NCBI RefSeq assembly: GCF_032362555.1
Contig: NC_083523.1
Location: 7,911,501 to 7,975,500, forward strand
Length of the DNA: 64,000 nt
Direction of reading: 5' to 3'
Source of the DNA: Amyelois transitella
Taxonomy: Eukaryota; Arthropoda; Insecta; Lepidoptera; Pyralidae
The translations under genes were made by a program, and so were the position numbers. Shown one piece after another: positions 62,801-64,000 of this stretch. The notes under the pieces were generated by a model. That model was not told where the DNA came from, did no database searches, and saw nothing but the letters and a program-made list of their open reading frames with translations. How positions within the stretch are numbered: position 1 is the stretch's first letter; the number at the start of each line of letters is the position of its first letter.

Positions 62801-64000
62801 CTTCGTCCGCGTGGAATAGTTATTTTGGGCATCAAGGATGAATAATTTACCCCATTTTTTTTGCACATTTTCCATTATTCCTTCGCTCCTAATAGTTGCA
62901 GCGTGATGTTAAATAGCCTAAAGCCTTCCGATTCCGATAAATGGTATATTTTACACAAAAAGAATTTTTCAATTCGATCCAGTAGTTCCTGAGATTAGCG
63001 TGTTTAAACAAACAAACAAACTCTTTTCTCTCTCAGAGCTTTAAAATATTAGCGTAGTAAGTGAAGTGTAGATACACTTTCGTAATGAACGGACGGTACG
63101 GGACGGTCCCATTGCTTTAATCATTGCGTATCAGCGGATCCCACTTTCTTCTTCTTCCTCCTGTCTTGAGCCCGGTTACATCCACACCACTCGATTCCAT
63201 ACTTATATATATATATTTTTTATTCTCAACAGAGGCAGTGTCCTGCCTACTGAAGGCTATTGAGATTTACACCGACATGGGCCGGTTCACAGTCGCCGCT
63301 AAACAACACCAGGTAAGATATCTTTACACACAGCTGAAACCTGCATTGGCATCGAATATAATTATGTATACGTACTTGCTGTAAAATTAAAAATTTATAA
63401 AAGAGTACACTGACTGACCTGTCAATACACAGCTCAAACTGCTGGGTCTAGAGATGTGAAATTTGGTAAATTTTGAAGGACACTATTAATTTATTTACTT
63501 TAAACTTTATTGCACAAAAGGCAAATGTACTTAATGCCGTTTGGCATTCTCTACCAGTCTACCAGCTGACCAAATAGAAAATCTTTAAGTTGGTGGTGCG
63601 ATAAAGTGCACATTAATACTGCAAAATACAGCCATTATAAACAAAATACATAACTACATGAAATACATACAAAATACATGTAACAATAAATACATATATA
63701 CATATACAAAAATAAAATACCCATTTGGATGACTTATTGTGTATGGCATGCCTCATTTCTTAAGAAATTACTTCCAATAAGCCTCCAACAAGAAAATATA
63801 AAGAAAGGCATTAGCTCCTTATATGGTCTAGGAGAGCACATTTAGCTGACTAAACATTATGCCCAATTAGGCCTGAGCATACTCCAATAATAAATATGTG
63901 TTGTTTTGTCAACAGGTCATAGCCGAGCTGTACGAGACAGATTGCGTTGATCTCGCCAGAGCAATGCAGCATTACGAACAAGCTGCGGATTACTTCCGCG
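59807..64000 (+). CDS. alpha-SNAP (NAPA), first four exons, runs off the window
   Basis: Soluble NSF attachment protein: it binds post-fusion SNARE bundles and recruits the ATPase NSF to take them apart. Exons: 59807-59898, 61395-61591, 63233-63312 and 63916 to the window end, giving 151 residues of the usual 290-295. All splice sites are GT-AG and in phase. The protein begins [19 protein letters not shown] and [18 protein letters not shown], matching the N-terminal membrane-contact loop (FLGSLFG) and first TPR-like helices. [41 protein letters not shown] ([18 protein letters not shown]) and HYEQAADYF follow. No break is visible. The C-terminal NSF-stimulating part lies beyond the window. Confidence 0.95.
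59899..61394 (+). other. alpha-SNAP intron 1
   Basis: 1.5 kb, with a reverse SINE-B at 60545-60765. Several AGGTTTCTGT-like units lie near 61285-61340. No coding exon is seen. Confidence 0.6.
60545..60765 (-). mobile_element. SINE-B, diverged, reverse
   Basis: CCCCCGTAGACAGAGCCAAC, CAAATAGTGACAGGTTGATTA, TTAGTCACCTTTTACAAAATC and CCATGGGAGTGA. Confidence 0.6.
61395..61591 (+). CDS. alpha-SNAP exon 2
   Basis: Residues 31-96: [19 protein letters not shown] to [10 protein letters not shown]. Acceptor TTTTTCAAACAG, donor GTAGGT. Confidence 0.94.
61605..61822 (-). mobile_element. SINE-B, reverse, in alpha-SNAP intron 2
   Basis: CACATCTATATCCCTTG, TAGACAGACCCAACAGTCTT, ATTGAGATTCAAATAGTCAC and CCATGGGAAAGAGATG. 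It begins 14 bases after exon 2. Confidence 0.78.
61998..62262 (+). mobile_element. SINE-B, full length, in alpha-SNAP intron 2
   Basis: Head GTGCCGTGTGGCTCCCGGCA, core GGGCTAGCAACCTGTCACTA, hairpin AGTCTTTTCAAGACT, 3' end CTACCCCGCAAGGGATATAG and a TATGTATG tail. The best-preserved copy in the window, inverted relative to 61605-61822. Confidence 0.85.
62785..63060 (-). mobile_element. Helitron-like element, reverse
   Basis: On the minus strand it starts near TTACTACGCTAATATTTTAA, contains GAGTTTGTTTGTTTAAACAC and ends CCACGCGGACGAAGTCCCGG, GCACAG, CTAG, then T. The sister of 26193-26462, which has the same order of motifs. Confidence 0.55.
63233..63312 (+). CDS. alpha-SNAP exon 3
   Basis: Residues 97-123: [20 protein letters not shown] to KQHQ. 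Acceptor TATTCTCAACAG, donor GTAAGA. Confidence 0.94.
63490..63725. repeat. Dispersed repeat shared with 33058-33262
   Basis: TTTATTGCACAAAAGGC, CTTAATGCCGTTTGGCATTC and GGTGGTGCGATAAAGTGCAC, then ATACATA-rich sequence, in alpha-SNAP intron 3. Confidence 0.65.
63916..64000 (+). CDS. alpha-SNAP exon 4, cut by the window end
   Basis: [28 protein letters not shown], in phase with exon 3. Acceptor GTTTTGTCAACAG. Confidence 0.93.

Noticed and set aside
1..64000. CRISPR array or bacterial operon
   Set aside because: Introns, SINEs and eukaryotic transposons throughout; no regularly spaced repeats.

Overview
The window is insect nuclear DNA, most probably from a moth or butterfly (Lepidoptera). 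It is AT-rich, its genes are split by introns with GT-AG borders, its host proteins match insect families, and it carries a dense mix of SINE, LINE, Helitron-like, piggyBac, hAT and Ty3/gypsy elements. The assignment to Lepidoptera is an inference from the repeat types and the form of the proteins; no species is claimed.

Host genes. (1) Minus strand, 4864-8124: a two-exon ZAD zinc-finger protein, probably a nuclear transcription factor. (2) Plus strand, 15650-50361: the orthologue of Drosophila lap (AP180/CALM family), a clathrin adaptor with an N-terminal ANTH domain. I could place 14 coding exons with consistent phase, one alternative terminal exon (46223-46545), a 21-nt microexon candidate (39219-39239), a 57-nt cassette exon candidate (43489-43545) and a decayed duplicate of the exon at 41219-41386. 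(3) Plus strand, 59807 to the window end: the first half of alpha-SNAP, the NSF adaptor that recycles SNARE complexes. Lap and alpha-SNAP both serve vesicle traffic (coated-vesicle formation and SNARE recycling), but nothing here shows that they are co-regulated.

Mobile DNA. Between the ZAD gene and lap lies a complete 6,093-bp Ty3/gypsy LTR retrotransposon (8859-14951; 918-bp LTRs with no difference that I see, GAGC target duplication, tRNA-Trp-type primer site), itself inserted in an older unit bounded by 23-bp direct repeats. Lap intron 1 holds a 4,127-bp DNA transposon (16352-20478) with an intact 867-codon candidate DDE transposase, ACAT target duplication, imperfect terminal inverted repeats and an array of CAGTCCCCTG boxes. 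I cannot assign it to a named superfamily with confidence, and it is my best candidate for something little described. The same intron holds a deleted piggyBac (23020-24579), and its empty target site survives in a paralogous repeat at 28341. Lap intron 2 holds two nested LINE fragments bracketed by 280-bp inverted repeats (29980-32279). Downstream of lap, a 3,626-bp hAT element (54869-58494) with a long open transposase exon splits a tRNA-derived SINE.

Repeat families found in several copies are a tRNA-derived SINE (here SINE-A), a second SINE (SINE-B) whose 3' tail matches a LINE present in the window, a palindromic MITE, and Helitron-like elements ending in a hairpin plus CTAG. No rRNA, free-standing tRNA gene or CRISPR array was seen. 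All coordinates, splice sites and repeat alignments were read by eye.
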